Source: Lysobacter sp. (lineage in GTDB: Bacteria > Pseudomonadota > Gammaproteobacteria > Xanthomonadales > Xanthomonadaceae). From it: a DNA stretch of 64,000 nucleotides. Where the stretch lies: assembly GCA_013141175.1 (NCBI GenBank), contig JABFRN010000001.1, positions 682,001-746,000 on the forward strand, written 5' to 3'. Shown here piece after piece: positions 37,379 to 45,938 of this stretch (its first letter is position 1; each line of letters begins with the position of its first letter). The position numbers and the translations under genes were made by a program. Under the pieces are notes generated by a model. The model saw only the letters and a list, made by a program, of their open reading frames with translations, was not told the DNA's origin and ran no database searches.

Positions 37379-38002
37379 TCAGAAACGGTAGTCGAACAAT
37401 TCCAGATCGCGGCGGTACAGCTCGGTCACGCCGTCGATCAGGGCCTGATCGTAATACTGCCGGTAATCGCCGCGTCTGGAACTGTTGACCTTGTCCAGCG
37501 CACGGCTTGGAATGCCGACTTTCGCGCAGACGGCATCGTAATCGTCCTGCATGCGTTCGACCCGACCGATGAAATCCATCTCCAGCGCGTCGTCGGCATC
37601 GGTGAGCAGCGTGTACTGCGGCTGGAAGTGCACATGATCCATCGGCCGCAATTCGAACAATATCCTGCGCATCGTGCCCCGGGGGTCGCGCTCGAACGCA
37701 CCGTGCTGCCGGGTCATGAACGCGCAGTACGACACGAAGCGATCGAATGGGTTGCGCACGAAGGTGAACTTGAAATAGTCGCCGCAGACATCATCGCCGA
37801 GATACGGACGCACCTGACGCACACTCAGATGACCGTGCCTGATCTGCGCAACCTCGTCGAACGGGAAGCGCTTGTTCACGAACAGTCCGACCTGCTCGAT
37901 ATCGTCGGGGCCGAGATGCTCGCGCAGCGCCTGCCGCACCGAATGGGTGCCGGTCTTGGGCATCGCGACGAAAATGTAACGGTGCAGATGTGAAACGATC
38001 AT
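37379..38002 (-). CDS. Sulfotransferase family 2 protein
   Basis: This is a 207-residue putative PAPS-dependent sulfotransferase. The 5'-phosphosulfate loop is PKTGTHSVRQAL (about residues 15-26) after a hydrophobic strand YIFVAM; the 3'-phosphate motif is FTFVRNPFDRFVSYC (about 97-111). This matches carbohydrate-type sulfotransferases. The start at 38002 is chosen because upstream in-frame codons lack the fold. A downstream Asp-hydroxylase gene is closely spaced. Acceptor and sulfated product are unknown. Confidence 0.85.
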   Translation of the reverse strand: MIVSHLHRYIFVAMPKTGTHSVRQALREHLGPDDIEQVGLFVNKRFPFDEVAQIRHGHLSVRQVRPYLGDDVCGDYFKFTFVRNPFDRFVSYCAFMTRQHGAFERDPRGTMRRILFELRPMDHVHFQPQYTLLTDADDALEMDFIGRVERMQDDYDAVCAKVGIPSRALDKVNSSRRGDYRQYYDQALIDGVTELYRRDLELFDYRF

Positions 38003-38112
38003 GGCCGAACCGGATGTCGATGGCGCATGATCGCACAAGCTGCCGACACCCCGCCCGGCATGCGGCATGCCTGTGGAATGTTTGCACTAGGCAAACCGGA
38101 GATCGTCGACGG

Positions 38113-38769
38113 ATGAAACATACCCACCGCGAACGCGATGAGACCCTCAGCGAAGAGATCGCCAGCGCCCTCACCCATGGCCTGGGCGCCGCCGCCGCCC
38201 TCGCCGGTGGCGCGGTACTCATCACCCTCGCGGCACTGTACGGCGACGGCTGGCAGCTCAGCGCCGCGATCGTCTTCGGTATCACCCTGCTGCTGCTCTA
38301 TGTCGCTTCGACGCTGTACCACGCGATTCAGCACCCTGTCGCGAAGGGTCGTCTGAAGATCTTCGACCACTGCGCCATTTACCTGCTGATCGCCGGCACC
38401 TACACCCCGTTCACCCTGATCGGCCTGCGCGACACCGTCGGCTGGTGGCTGTTCGGCACGATCTGGGCGCTGGCCTTCTTCGGCGTGATCTTCAAGCTGT
38501 TCTACACCGGCCGCTTCCAGCTGATCTCCACGATCGTCTACATCGCGATGGGATGGCTGATCGTGGTCGCCGCCAAGCCCGCCATGAAAGCGCTCGATCC
38601 ATGGACCTTCGGCTGGCTGCTCGGCGGCGGCGTCGCCTATACCCTCGGCACGTTTTTCTACCACCGGCCGAAGATGCCCTACTCGCACGCGGTCTGGCAC
38701 ATGTTCGTGATCGCCGGCAGCGTCTGCCACTACATCGCGGTGATGGCCCAGGTGGTCTCCGTCCGGTAA
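38113..38769 (+). CDS. Hemolysin III / PAQR family membrane protein
   Basis: This is a 218-residue seven-helix membrane protein of the HlyIII/PAQR-type family. The characteristic ligands are visible: 'EEIASALTHGLGAAAALAG', a Ser/His in 'STLYHAI', Asp in FDHCAIYLLIAGTYTPF, and two His near the C-terminus (YSHAVWHMFVIAGSVCHY). PAQR members are lipid hydrolases, and bacterial ones are implicated in membrane fluidity. ATG 38113 directly follows a GGA. It is divergent from the sulfotransferase. Confidence 0.92.
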   Translation: MKHTHRERDETLSEEIASALTHGLGAAAALAGGAVLITLAALYGDGWQLSAAIVFGITLLLLYVASTLYHAIQHPVAKGRLKIFDHCAIYLLIAGTYTPFTLIGLRDTVGWWLFGTIWALAFFGVIFKLFYTGRFQLISTIVYIAMGWLIVVAAKPAMKALDPWTFGWLLGGGVAYTLGTFFYHRPKMPYSHAVWHMFVIAGSVCHYIAVMAQVVSVR

Positions 38770-38853
38770 GCCGCATCCGAAGCCGGACTGGCCGGCCGTC
38801 GTTGCCAAGCCCGTTTCACCCAGTGCCGCGACCGATTCGCGCGAAGGATTGCC

Positions 38854-40878
38854 ATGGCCCAGCCGCTGCCGGGCATCGACCACATCGTGGTCCTGATGCT
38901 GGAAAACCGTTCGTTCGACAACCTGTTCGGCGGTCTGTATCCCGCCGGGCCGGGTTTCCACGGCCTGACCGGACAGGAGTCGAATTTCAACCCGATCGCA
39001 CCCGGCGTCGGCACCTGGACGGTGTGGCAAGCCCCGCTGGGCAGTGCCACCGGCGCGATCCCGAACCCGGACCCGGGCGAAGAGTTCACCGACATGAACT
39101 TCCAACTGTTCGGCACCCAGACGCCGTCGGCTTGCCCCACTGCGACGATGGCCGGATTCGCGGCGAATTACGCGCGCCAGCCCGGCACCCGGCCTTCGCC
39201 CGGTTTCCCGAGCGTTCCACCGGTGCCCAAAAACATCATGCAGTACTTCAGCGCGCAGACGCTGCCGGTCAGCTATACGCTGGCCAGACGCTTCGCCGTG
39301 AGCGATGTCTGGTATGCGGCGGCGCCGGTGCAGACCATCTCCAACCGGATCTTCACCCATACCGGGACGCCGTCGAAATTGCCGAAGCCGCAATCGCCGC
39401 GACCGACGCAGCCGAAATCGCGCATCAACAACGGCGATTTCACCTCGGGCCTGAGTTTCAGCAAAATCATCGAAGGCGACTTCGTCGCACCGGTCACCGA
39501 CACCACGATCTTCGAACTGCTCGACCGGGCGGCCCCGACCAACAATGCACCGGCATGCAGCGACTTTTCGGGCAAAGACCCGAAACTCAACTGGAAGGTC
39601 TACTACCACGACGCGCCGCTCTCGGCACTCTGCGAATACGTGTACCAGCACTGGTGCTTCGGCAGTCTCTACGGTGGCAACGTATTCCGCTACCGCGAAC
39701 ATTTCAGTTCGGAAACCAATTTCGAATACGACATCCGCAAAGGCTTGCTGCCGACCTACAGTTTCATCGAGCCCGCCTACACCAGCGTCGAATACACCGC
39801 CAACAGCAATCATCCCGGCGGCGCGATTCCCGATCCGCTGGATCTGAACGCGCAGAATTTCCAGCCGCCCATCAACATCGACAACGGCGAAAAGCTGCTC
39901 GCGGAAGTCTATGCCAGTCTCGCCAGGCATCCCCATGTGTTCGATCGCACCTTGCTCATCGTCACCTACGACGAACACGGCGGCGTCTACGACCATATGC
40001 CTCCGGGTTCCGCAGTCAGCCCGTTCGTCACACCGGTGTCGAACTTCAACTACGACCGCACCGGCGTGCGCGTACCCGCGATCCTGATCAATCCGCGCAT
40101 CGCGACCAAAGTGTTCCGGCCCACCGACGGCCAGCAGGTCACGGGGCGCTGCGGCACGTTCGTCACCCAACTCGATCACACCTCCATCATCAAGACGCTC
40201 TGCGCGCAGTTCGGACTGGGCACACCGCCAACCCCGCGCGCGATCTCGGTGCCGACGCTGGCTGGGCTGATCAAGCCAACCGCCGATGCTGCCCACGAAC
40301 CGCTTCACGAACTCATGGCAATCGCCGCTGCCGAATCATCCGCAAGACGCAGCGCACCTCGCGACCTGGGAGCATCGGCGCGCATCCGTGCGTGGTACGG
40401 CCTACGGAAAGAAGACGGTTTTCACGGCAACCAGCTCAACAACGCGGTCTTCGCCACCTCGGCGATTGCCTGGAACGGCCGCCTGCGCGCCACAAGCTAT
40501 CCACTGCGCGAAATCGTGGACCTCGACGCCGATGCCGAAGATGCGCTGCACGCCGCCGATATCCGCGACACCGGCGCGCTGCTCGCGGCCATCGCTGCGG
40601 TAGACGGCGCCGCGCGCGTGGCCGCACTCACCGGACAGGACCCGAGCCGCATACGGCGCTGGGCCGAACAGGCCGGACTGCTGCGCGTGCCCGGCATCCT
40701 CGGCGACGACGCGCATCTGCTCGCAGCCGCAGGCATCCGCACCCGCGAACAGCTCGCGCGCACCGCGCCTGCGGAGCTGCACGTGCGAATGCTCAGGGCA
40801 GCCAAGGACCTGAAGGTCGCTGATTTTGCGCTGGAACCGAACGTCACGACGGGATGGGTCGCGTCGGCGTCGAATTGA
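38854..40878 (+). CDS. Phospholipase C-type phosphoesterase with C-terminal DUF4332-like HhH domain
   Basis: This is a 674-residue protein. Residues 1-475 are the phosphoesterase family (bacterial phospholipase C/AcpA) with IDHIVVLMLENRSFDNLFGG at the start, 'GSAVSPFVTP', the YDEHGGVYDHMPPG metal-binding block (about 370) and 'LDHTSIIKTL'. Residues about 560-655 instead resemble DUF4332: short helices with DIRDTGALLAAI, 'SRIRRWAEQAGLLRVPGI', and AAGIRTREQLA. That helix-hairpin-helix-like domain is not typical of this enzyme family. No classical signal peptide is visible at the chosen start. The substrate is unknown. Confidence 0.88.
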   Translation: MAQPLPGIDHIVVLMLENRSFDNLFGGLYPAGPGFHGLTGQESNFNPIAPGVGTWTVWQAPLGSATGAIPNPDPGEEFTDMNFQLFGTQTPSACPTATMAGFAANYARQPGTRPSPGFPSVPPVPKNIMQYFSAQTLPVSYTLARRFAVSDVWYAAAPVQTISNRIFTHTGTPSKLPKPQSPRPTQPKSRINNGDFTSGLSFSKIIEGDFVAPVTDTTIFELLDRAAPTNNAPACSDFSGKDPKLNWKVYYHDAPLSALCEYVYQHWCFGSLYGGNVFRYREHFSSETNFEYDIRKGLLPTYSFIEPAYTSVEYTANSNHPGGAIPDPLDLNAQNFQPPINIDNGEKLLAEVYASLARHPHVFDRTLLIVTYDEHGGVYDHMPPGSAVSPFVTPVSNFNYDRTGVRVPAILINPRIATKVFRPTDGQQVTGRCGTFVTQLDHTSIIKTLCAQFGLGTPPTPRAISVPTLAGLIKPTADAAHEPLHELMAIAAAESSARRSAPRDLGASARIRAWYGLRKEDGFHGNQLNNAVFATSAIAWNGRLRATSYPLREIVDLDADAEDALHAADIRDTGALLAAIAAVDGAARVAALTGQDPSRIRRWAEQAGLLRVPGILGDDAHLLAAAGIRTREQLARTAPAELHVRMLRAAKDLKVADFALEPNVTTGWVASASN

Positions 40879-41122
40879 TCCATGCGCGAACCGTGTTGCG
40901 TCAATGCACAAGGGCGTAACTGTCGTGGGGCTTTCAGCCTTGTGATGCCAGGATATTTCTACACTCGGTGGAATGACCAGCTTCGCTGTTGCAAAGCGCT
41001 CCAATATGCCGGATTCACCCTGCGAGCTGCGCCTTACAGCCTTCCACTGGATTGCAGTTCAACGCTTCGTTTGCGGCGGGCCAGGGCCTGCCCTACGAAA
41101 CAACCCGCCATACGGGTTGCGA
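40879..41122. other. 244-base noncoding gap, no confident feature
   Basis: Between the phosphoesterase and the convergent DUF1801 gene I see no credible gene. The composition is somewhat less GC-rich than neighbours, with a few imperfect inverted repeats (for example around the GGGCCAGGGCCTGCCC near 41079-41094). An attC-like recombination site was considered and not supported. It may be a decayed insertion or a plain intergenic region. Confidence 0.4.
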
Positions 41123-41539
41123 TTACCCGTGACGGCGATGGATCTCGGCCACCGATTCGGCGACAAGTCTCTCTAGAATCGAAGTATCCAGATCACTCAG
41201 TCGCTTGAAGTACAAGCAGGACTTACCCATCTTGTGCTTCCCGAGCTTGGATAGAAGCAGCGCTTGGCTCTTCCCCTCTGCAACGAGGTAAACCACAAGC
41301 TCGCGACCACGCACTGCAAAGCCGGTAGCACAGGACTCCCCGGTTCGGCCGCTTTCGTATCGATAACTGTACGAACCATAGCCGACAATGCTCGAGCCCC
41401 ACATTCTTGGATTTTCGCCTGTGACCTTCTTGAGTATGGTCATTAGGTTTTTGCAGTCGGCCTTCTGTTGCTCGTCGGCGCGAGATGCAATGTAGTCGTC
41501 GACGTTGGCGTTGGTGGCTTTCGTTTTTGATTCCGCCAT
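41123..41539 (-). CDS. DUF1801 family protein
   Basis: This is a 138-residue protein matching the DUF1801/YdhG-like pattern (VDDYIASRADEQQKADCKNLMTI near the start, MWGSSIVGYGSYSYRYESG, and 'KMGKSCLYFKRLSDLDTSIL'). The function is unknown. Codon usage looks less GC-rich than in the genes around it, and the gene is isolated between two gaps, so it could be an acquired cassette. This is inference from base composition only. Confidence 0.85.
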   Translation of the reverse strand: MAESKTKATNANVDDYIASRADEQQKADCKNLMTILKKVTGENPRMWGSSIVGYGSYSYRYESGRTGESCATGFAVRGRELVVYLVAEGKSQALLLSKLGKHKMGKSCLYFKRLSDLDTSILERLVAESVAEIHRRHG

Positions 41540-41573
41540 TTCGGTACCCTCAAGAGAGTGTTTCTTGCGGCGC

Positions 41574-42002
41574 TTAACTCGCGATATACCGCTGCAAGGA
41601 ATCCAACTCCGCCCGCTGATCCTCGATCACCGCCTTCACCAGATCCCCGATCGAAATCATCCCCAGCACATCATCACCATCCAGAACAGGCAGGTGCCGG
41701 ATGCGATGCTCCGTCATCACCTGCATGCAACCATCCGACGTATCGAGCGACGTCGCCACGATCAACTCGGATGTCATGATGTCGCGCACCGGCGTATCCG
41801 AAGACGAACGCCCCTGCAGCACGACTTTGCGCGCGTAATCGCGTTCGGAAAGAATGCCGACAAGGCGGGGACCGTCCATCACCAGCAGCGCGCCGATGCG
41901 CGCCTCCGCCATCAGGCGGATGGCGTCGAGGACCGGAGCCTCAGGACGGATCGCGTGGATCTCCGGGCTCTTCGCTTCCAACAGCTGACGGACGGTACGC
42001 AT
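41574..42002 (-). CDS. Tandem CBS-domain protein
   Basis: This is a 142-residue stand-alone CBS pair (MRTVRQLLEAKSPEIHAIRPEAPVLDAIRLMAEARIGALLVMDG; second repeat 'VRDIMTSELIVATSLDTSDGCMQVMTEHRIRHLPVLDGDDVLGMISIGDLVK'), given here as short blocks LLVMDG and MISIGDLVK. CBS pairs bind adenine nucleotides and regulate partners. ATG 42002 has AAGGAG upstream. The first 62 bases overlap the 3' end of the glycosyltransferase gene in another frame. Confidence 0.92.
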   Translation of the reverse strand: MRTVRQLLEAKSPEIHAIRPEAPVLDAIRLMAEARIGALLVMDGPRLVGILSERDYARKVVLQGRSSSDTPVRDIMTSELIVATSLDTSDGCMQVMTEHRIRHLPVLDGDDVLGMISIGDLVKAVIEDQRAELDSLQRYIAS

Positions 42003-42987
42003 GGCGCAAGTCTCCTTCAGGGGCGATGTCCCCGAAGGATACGCCCGCAGCGGGCCGCCAGCGATCCACCAGATACAGCGGCCTCTGCTTGGATTCCTCA
42101 TAGAGCCGGCCGAGATATTCGCCGATCACGCCCAGCGCCATCAGCTGCACACCGCCCAGCAGCAGGATGACCGTCATCATCGTCGGCCAACCGGCGACCG
42201 GGTCGCCCCAGAGCATCGCCTTGATCACGATCCACGACGCGTAGACGAAGGCCAGCACGGCGGTGAGCACGCCGAGATAGGTCGCCACCCGCAACGGCGC
42301 GGTGGAGAAGCTGGTCACGCCTTCGAGGGCGAAGTTCCACAGCCGCCAGACGTTGAACTTGGTGCGCCCGGCAAGCCGGGCTTCGCGGTGGTAGGGAATG
42401 GCCACCTGCCGGAAACCGACCCAACCGAACAGGCCTTTCATGAAGCGATGCCGCTCGCGCAGCTCGCGGAGGGCGGCGAGCGAACGCGGCGACAGCAGGC
42501 GGAAGTCGCCGGTGTCGGTGGGGATGGGGGTTTTCGACAGCCGCTGCATCATCCGATAGAAACCGTGGGCGGTCGCGCGTTTGAACCAGCCCTCGCCATC
42601 GCGCTCGGTGCGGGTGCCGTGGACGTCGTCGTAGCCCTCGCGCCATTTCGCCACGAACTGCGGGATCAACTCCGGCGGATCCTGGCCGTCGGCGTCGAGA
42701 ATGATCGCGGCGCCCTCTCGGACCCGATCGAGACCGGCGGTGAGCGCGGCCTCCTTGCCAAAATTGCGGCTGAGCCGCAGCAGCGACACCCGTGGGTCGG
42801 CGGCGGCGATATCGTCGAGCACTGCCCAGGTGCGGTCGCGACTGCCGTCGTCGACGTACAGCACATGGCCTTCGATGCCCTCACCCGTCAGCCCGTCGAG
42901 CACGGCGGCGATCCGCGGATGCAGCGCCGGCAGGGCTTCGGCCTCGTTGAAGGCGGCGACGACGACGGTCAGGCGTTCGGGATTCAT
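41941..42987 (-). CDS. Membrane-anchored family 2 glycosyltransferase
   Basis: This is a 348-residue enzyme of the dolichol-phosphate-mannose-synthase/GtrB type. The GT2 catalytic domain is residues 1-215 (VVAAFNEAEALPAL, DDGSRDRTW, and 'IILDADGQDPPELI' with the metal-binding Asp-x-Asp-type motif). Two C-terminal transmembrane helices follow (about 240-262 and 275-297), ending with EYLGRLYEESKQRP as in the family. It probably transfers sugar to polyprenyl phosphate. The C-terminal tail of about 30 residues runs into the CBS gene. Confidence 0.92.
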   Translation of the reverse strand: MNPERLTVVVAAFNEAEALPALHPRIAAVLDGLTGEGIEGHVLYVDDGSRDRTWAVLDDIAAADPRVSLLRLSRNFGKEAALTAGLDRVREGAAIILDADGQDPPELIPQFVAKWREGYDDVHGTRTERDGEGWFKRATAHGFYRMMQRLSKTPIPTDTGDFRLLSPRSLAALRELRERHRFMKGLFGWVGFRQVAIPYHREARLAGRTKFNVWRLWNFALEGVTSFSTAPLRVATYLGVLTAVLAFVYASWIVIKAMLWGDPVAGWPTMMTVILLLGGVQLMALGVIGEYLGRLYEESKQRPLYLVDRWRPAAGVSFGDIAPEGDLRHAYRPSAVGSEEPGDPRDPS

Positions 42988-43014
42988 ATACAGATAGAGT
43001 ACCCGCAGGCGCCT

Positions 43015-43809
43015 TCAGTCGAACTGCAGGTAGGCGACGCCGCCCAGCGCCCGCATCTGGCGCTCGATCGACCGGCTGCGGCGCTGCACGTAGGGGCCGG
43101 GCTTGGCGACGCTGTATTTGCGCGGATTCGGCAGCACTGCGGCGAGCCGGGCGGCTTCGGCAGCCGTGAGTTTCGATGCGTCCTTTCGGAAGTATCGACG
43201 CGCGGCAGCCTGGGCGCCGTAGACGCCGTCGCCGTATTCGATGACGTTGGCGTAGACCTCCATGATCCGTTCCTTCGGCCACATCGCTTCGATCAGCACG
43301 GTGTACCAGACCTCCAGTCCTTTGCGCACCCAACTGCGGCCACGCCACAGGAACAGGTTCTTCGCCAACTGCTGGCTGATGGTGCTGGCACCACGCACCT
43401 TGCGGCCCTTCGCGTTGTTGGCGCGAGCCTTTTCGATGGCCTTGAAGTCGAAGCCGTCGTGAGCCGGGAAATTCTGGTCTTCGGCGGCGACCAGCGCCAG
43501 CGGCAACAGTTTCGAGATCTGATCGGCATCGCGCCAGTCATAGGCCAGCGAGAAACCACGGTCGCCCGCACTCCAGGCTTCGGTATAACGTCCGACCATG
43601 AAGGCGGTCAGCGGGGGATCGACGAAGCGCAGCACTGCGACCTGCAGCACCGTGGCCAGCACGAACAGCAGCGGTAGCCAGAAGAAGATCCAGCGCAACC
43701 AGCGACGGCGACGGCGTGGCTTCGAAACGCCGGGCACCGCCAACGCCGGAGACTGATCAGGATGTGTTGAATCCGCGCCGTCGTGCCCCATCTTCTGCCG
43801 TCTCCCCAT
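43015..43809 (-). CDS. mtgA: Monofunctional biosynthetic peptidoglycan transglycosylase
   Basis: This is a protein of about 264 residues (or 258 from Met-7) with one N-terminal transmembrane helix (about 38-60) and the GT51 domain. The catalytic Glu lies in [14 protein letters not shown], followed by [17 protein letters not shown] and '[24 protein letters not shown]'. It has no transpeptidase domain, as in MtgA. It polymerises lipid II glycans. It is divergent from hslO. Confidence 0.95.
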   Translation of the reverse strand: MGRRQKMGHDGADSTHPDQSPALAVPGVSKPRRRRRWLRWIFFWLPLLFVLATVLQVAVLRFVDPPLTAFMVGRYTEAWSAGDRGFSLAYDWRDADQISKLLPLALVAAEDQNFPAHDGFDFKAIEKARANNAKGRKVRGASTISQQLAKNLFLWRGRSWVRKGLEVWYTVLIEAMWPKERIMEVYANVIEYGDGVYGAQAAARRYFRKDASKLTAAEAARLAAVLPNPRKYSVAKPGPYVQRRSRSIERQMRALGGVAYLQFD

Positions 43810-43893
43810 GCTGTCACCGGTAGACCGGCTGCGGCATTATCCGCGATGCAACACCTTCTTCACGATACCCACTCCAAAGAGCCCGCCTTCGAC

Positions 43894-44799
43894 ATGACCG
43901 CCGACACGTCTCCCGACCGACTGACCCGCTTCCTGCTGGAAGATGCCGGCGTGCGCGGCGTGCATGTCCGTCTGGACGAGACATGGGCACAGATCCGCAG
44001 CCGCGCCGAATACCCTACCGATGTGGCAGCAATGCTGGGCGAAGCGGTCGCCGCCTCGGCGCTGTTCACCGGCCACGTGAAAGTGGATGGCCGGCTGTCG
44101 GTGCAGTTGCGCGGCGATGGCGCGCTGCGCACCCTGTTCGCCGAATGCACCGGCGCCGGCACCCTGCGCGCCATCGCCACGCTGGCCGAAGGCGAAATCC
44201 CGGACATGCATACGCTGAGCTCGCTCGGGCCCGACGCCCTGCTGGCGATCACCATCGAAAACCCGGGTGCGCGCGACCAGGAGCCTTCCCGGTATCAAGG
44301 GCTGGTCGGGCTGGATGCCGACACCTTGTCGGAAGCATTCGAGGGCTATTTCCGCCAATCGGAACAACTGCCGACCCGCTTGCTGCTGGCAGCGGCCGAC
44401 GACGGGGTGTCCGGGCTGATGCTGCAGAAGCTCCCGGGCGATGAAGGCGACCTCGACGGTTGGGAGCGCGCCAGCGCGCTCTTCGACACCTTGGCAGCCC
44501 CGGAGTTGATGGCAACACCGGTCGGAACCCTGCTCCATCGGCTGTTCCACGAGGGCGGAGTGCGCTTGCTCGGCGCAAAACCGCTGCGGTTCGCATGCTC
44601 GTGCTCGCGCGAACGGGTCTCGGCCATGCTGGAATCCCTCGGAGAGGACGAGGCGCGGGCCGCAGTCGAGGGCAATGCCGGGCAGGCAGAGATCCGCTGC
44701 GAATTCTGCGGCGAGACCTACCGGTATTCGGCAGAAGAGGTCGCGACCCTGTTCGTCTCCCGCCCGACCGAATGGGGCGCTCCGGATCGATTGCAATGA
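43894..44799 (+). CDS. hslO: Redox-regulated chaperone Hsp33
   Basis: This is a 301-residue oxidation-activated holdase. The N-terminal domain (LTRFLLEDAGVRGVHVRLDETW) and the C-terminal zinc switch are clear: CSCS near residue 232 and CEFCG near 268, the CxC and CxxC that bind zinc when reduced. The start at 43894 fits the family; an upstream ATG at 43846 is possible. It is expressed alone, divergent from mtgA. Confidence 0.95.
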   Translation: MTADTSPDRLTRFLLEDAGVRGVHVRLDETWAQIRSRAEYPTDVAAMLGEAVAASALFTGHVKVDGRLSVQLRGDGALRTLFAECTGAGTLRAIATLAEGEIPDMHTLSSLGPDALLAITIENPGARDQEPSRYQGLVGLDADTLSEAFEGYFRQSEQLPTRLLLAAADDGVSGLMLQKLPGDEGDLDGWERASALFDTLAAPELMATPVGTLLHRLFHEGGVRLLGAKPLRFACSCSRERVSAMLESLGEDEARAAVEGNAGQAEIRCEFCGETYRYSAEEVATLFVSRPTEWGAPDRLQ

Positions 44800-44925
44800 T
44801 TGGCCCTGCGCGCTCTGTCACGGTTTTCCAGCGCTTCTCGATTGTTAAAGAACCATAAATCTGATAGCCTGAAGTTCAGTGGACCCCAAGGAACTCGACC
44901 GTGTCTGCACGGTCTGACCCACACC

Positions 44926-45768
44926 ATGCGCACCAGTCTTCGCACATTGCCGCTCCTGATATTGCTCGCCCTCGGCGCGGCAACTTCGGCGCATGCGCAA
45001 TCCAAAGCGGGCCGCGATCGCGTCGAACTGCCGATCTGGAACAAATCCAGCGGGCAATTCGAGGGCGTGGTGGTACTCGAGCCTGCGGACAACGCCAAAT
45101 CCCGCACGCTCTCGCGCTTCGGTGTCCGTCACCTCGATTCCACTTTCGGGCTCGGCGCCGGTGATTCCCTGGGTCTGCTGTGCGATCGCAAGCAAGGCCT
45201 GACCAGCGCCCTGAACAATCTCGCCGACAACTGCGTCCTCGCCTCGTTTCCGTCGAGCCGCCGCACCGGCGCCGCCGCGCTCTTCCAGCGTAACGGCACC
45301 CAGGTCGGTATCGGCGCCGGCAGTACCCGCGCCACGATGCCGGCCTGGCTGGCACCGAGCGCTGGCGGTAATGGCCGGCTCGACGTCAATGACCTGACCA
45401 TCTTCAGCCAGAAAACCCTGCCGCGCGAAGGTTACGTCTCGATCGCCGGCACGGTCGCCAAGGCCCGGCTGCAGACACCGTCCGAAATCCCCGGTTTCAG
45501 CGACCGCTGGACCTCCCGACAGCTCAATGTCGGTGGTGGCGTTGGCGCCTTCGGCGTCAATGTCATCGGTGAAGTCGTCGACACGCCCGGCCGCGACCAG
45601 TGGAGCAGCCTGGGCCTCGGTCTGAGCTGGCGCACCCCTTGGAGCGGCCAGCTTACGGTCGGCGCAGACAATCTGGTCACCAAGGGCAAGAATCCTTTCG
45701 CCCCGAACGCCGTTCAGGGCGAAGACGAGGGCGCCGTGCCCTATGTCCGCTACGAGCAGGATCTGTAA
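44926..45768 (+). CDS. Exported protein of unknown function, possibly outer membrane
   Basis: This is a 280-residue protein with a clear signal peptide (MRTSLRTLPLLILLALG..., ending SAHAQ near residue 25). The remainder is rich in beta-strand-like alternation, with Gly/Asn turns and a late stretch GLSWRTPWSGQLTVGADNL that resembles outer-membrane strands. It has two cysteines (LCDRKQG, NCVLAS). I do not recognise the family. A weak promoter-like sequence (TTGTTA .. GATAGC) lies about 60 bases upstream. It precedes the TonB receptor gene on the same strand with 170 bases between. Confidence 0.7.
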   Translation: MRTSLRTLPLLILLALGAATSAHAQSKAGRDRVELPIWNKSSGQFEGVVVLEPADNAKSRTLSRFGVRHLDSTFGLGAGDSLGLLCDRKQGLTSALNNLADNCVLASFPSSRRTGAAALFQRNGTQVGIGAGSTRATMPAWLAPSAGGNGRLDVNDLTIFSQKTLPREGYVSIAGTVAKARLQTPSEIPGFSDRWTSRQLNVGGGVGAFGVNVIGEVVDTPGRDQWSSLGLGLSWRTPWSGQLTVGADNLVTKGKNPFAPNAVQGEDEGAVPYVRYEQDL

Positions 45769-45938
45769 GCCTGCGGTTTCCCTCGGGATTTGCCGACTTT
45801 CCGGCCCCGTGTTAACGACACTTTAATTTTTCTCCGAGTGGGGCTACTATCGGCCCCGGCCTGACCTGCATTGGCGTCTTTCTTGACGGCAGCGGGCGGG
45901 TTCCCATGGGAAACCCCAAGACTCACTTGGAGAGAGAG

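Noticed and set aside
37990-38112. N-terminal extension of the hemolysin III gene
   Set aside because: The upstream part is the reverse of the sulfotransferase start; the family N-terminus begins at 38113.
40879-41122. Possible integron attC site beside the DUF1801 gene
   Set aside because: GTTRRRY-like and complementary pieces occur, but no consistent L and R box pair with the correct spacing and no integrase is present.
45812-45850. Sigma-70-like promoter before the TonB receptor (TTAACG and TACTAT)
   Set aside because: The 27-base spacing is too long for a standard -35/-10 pair.
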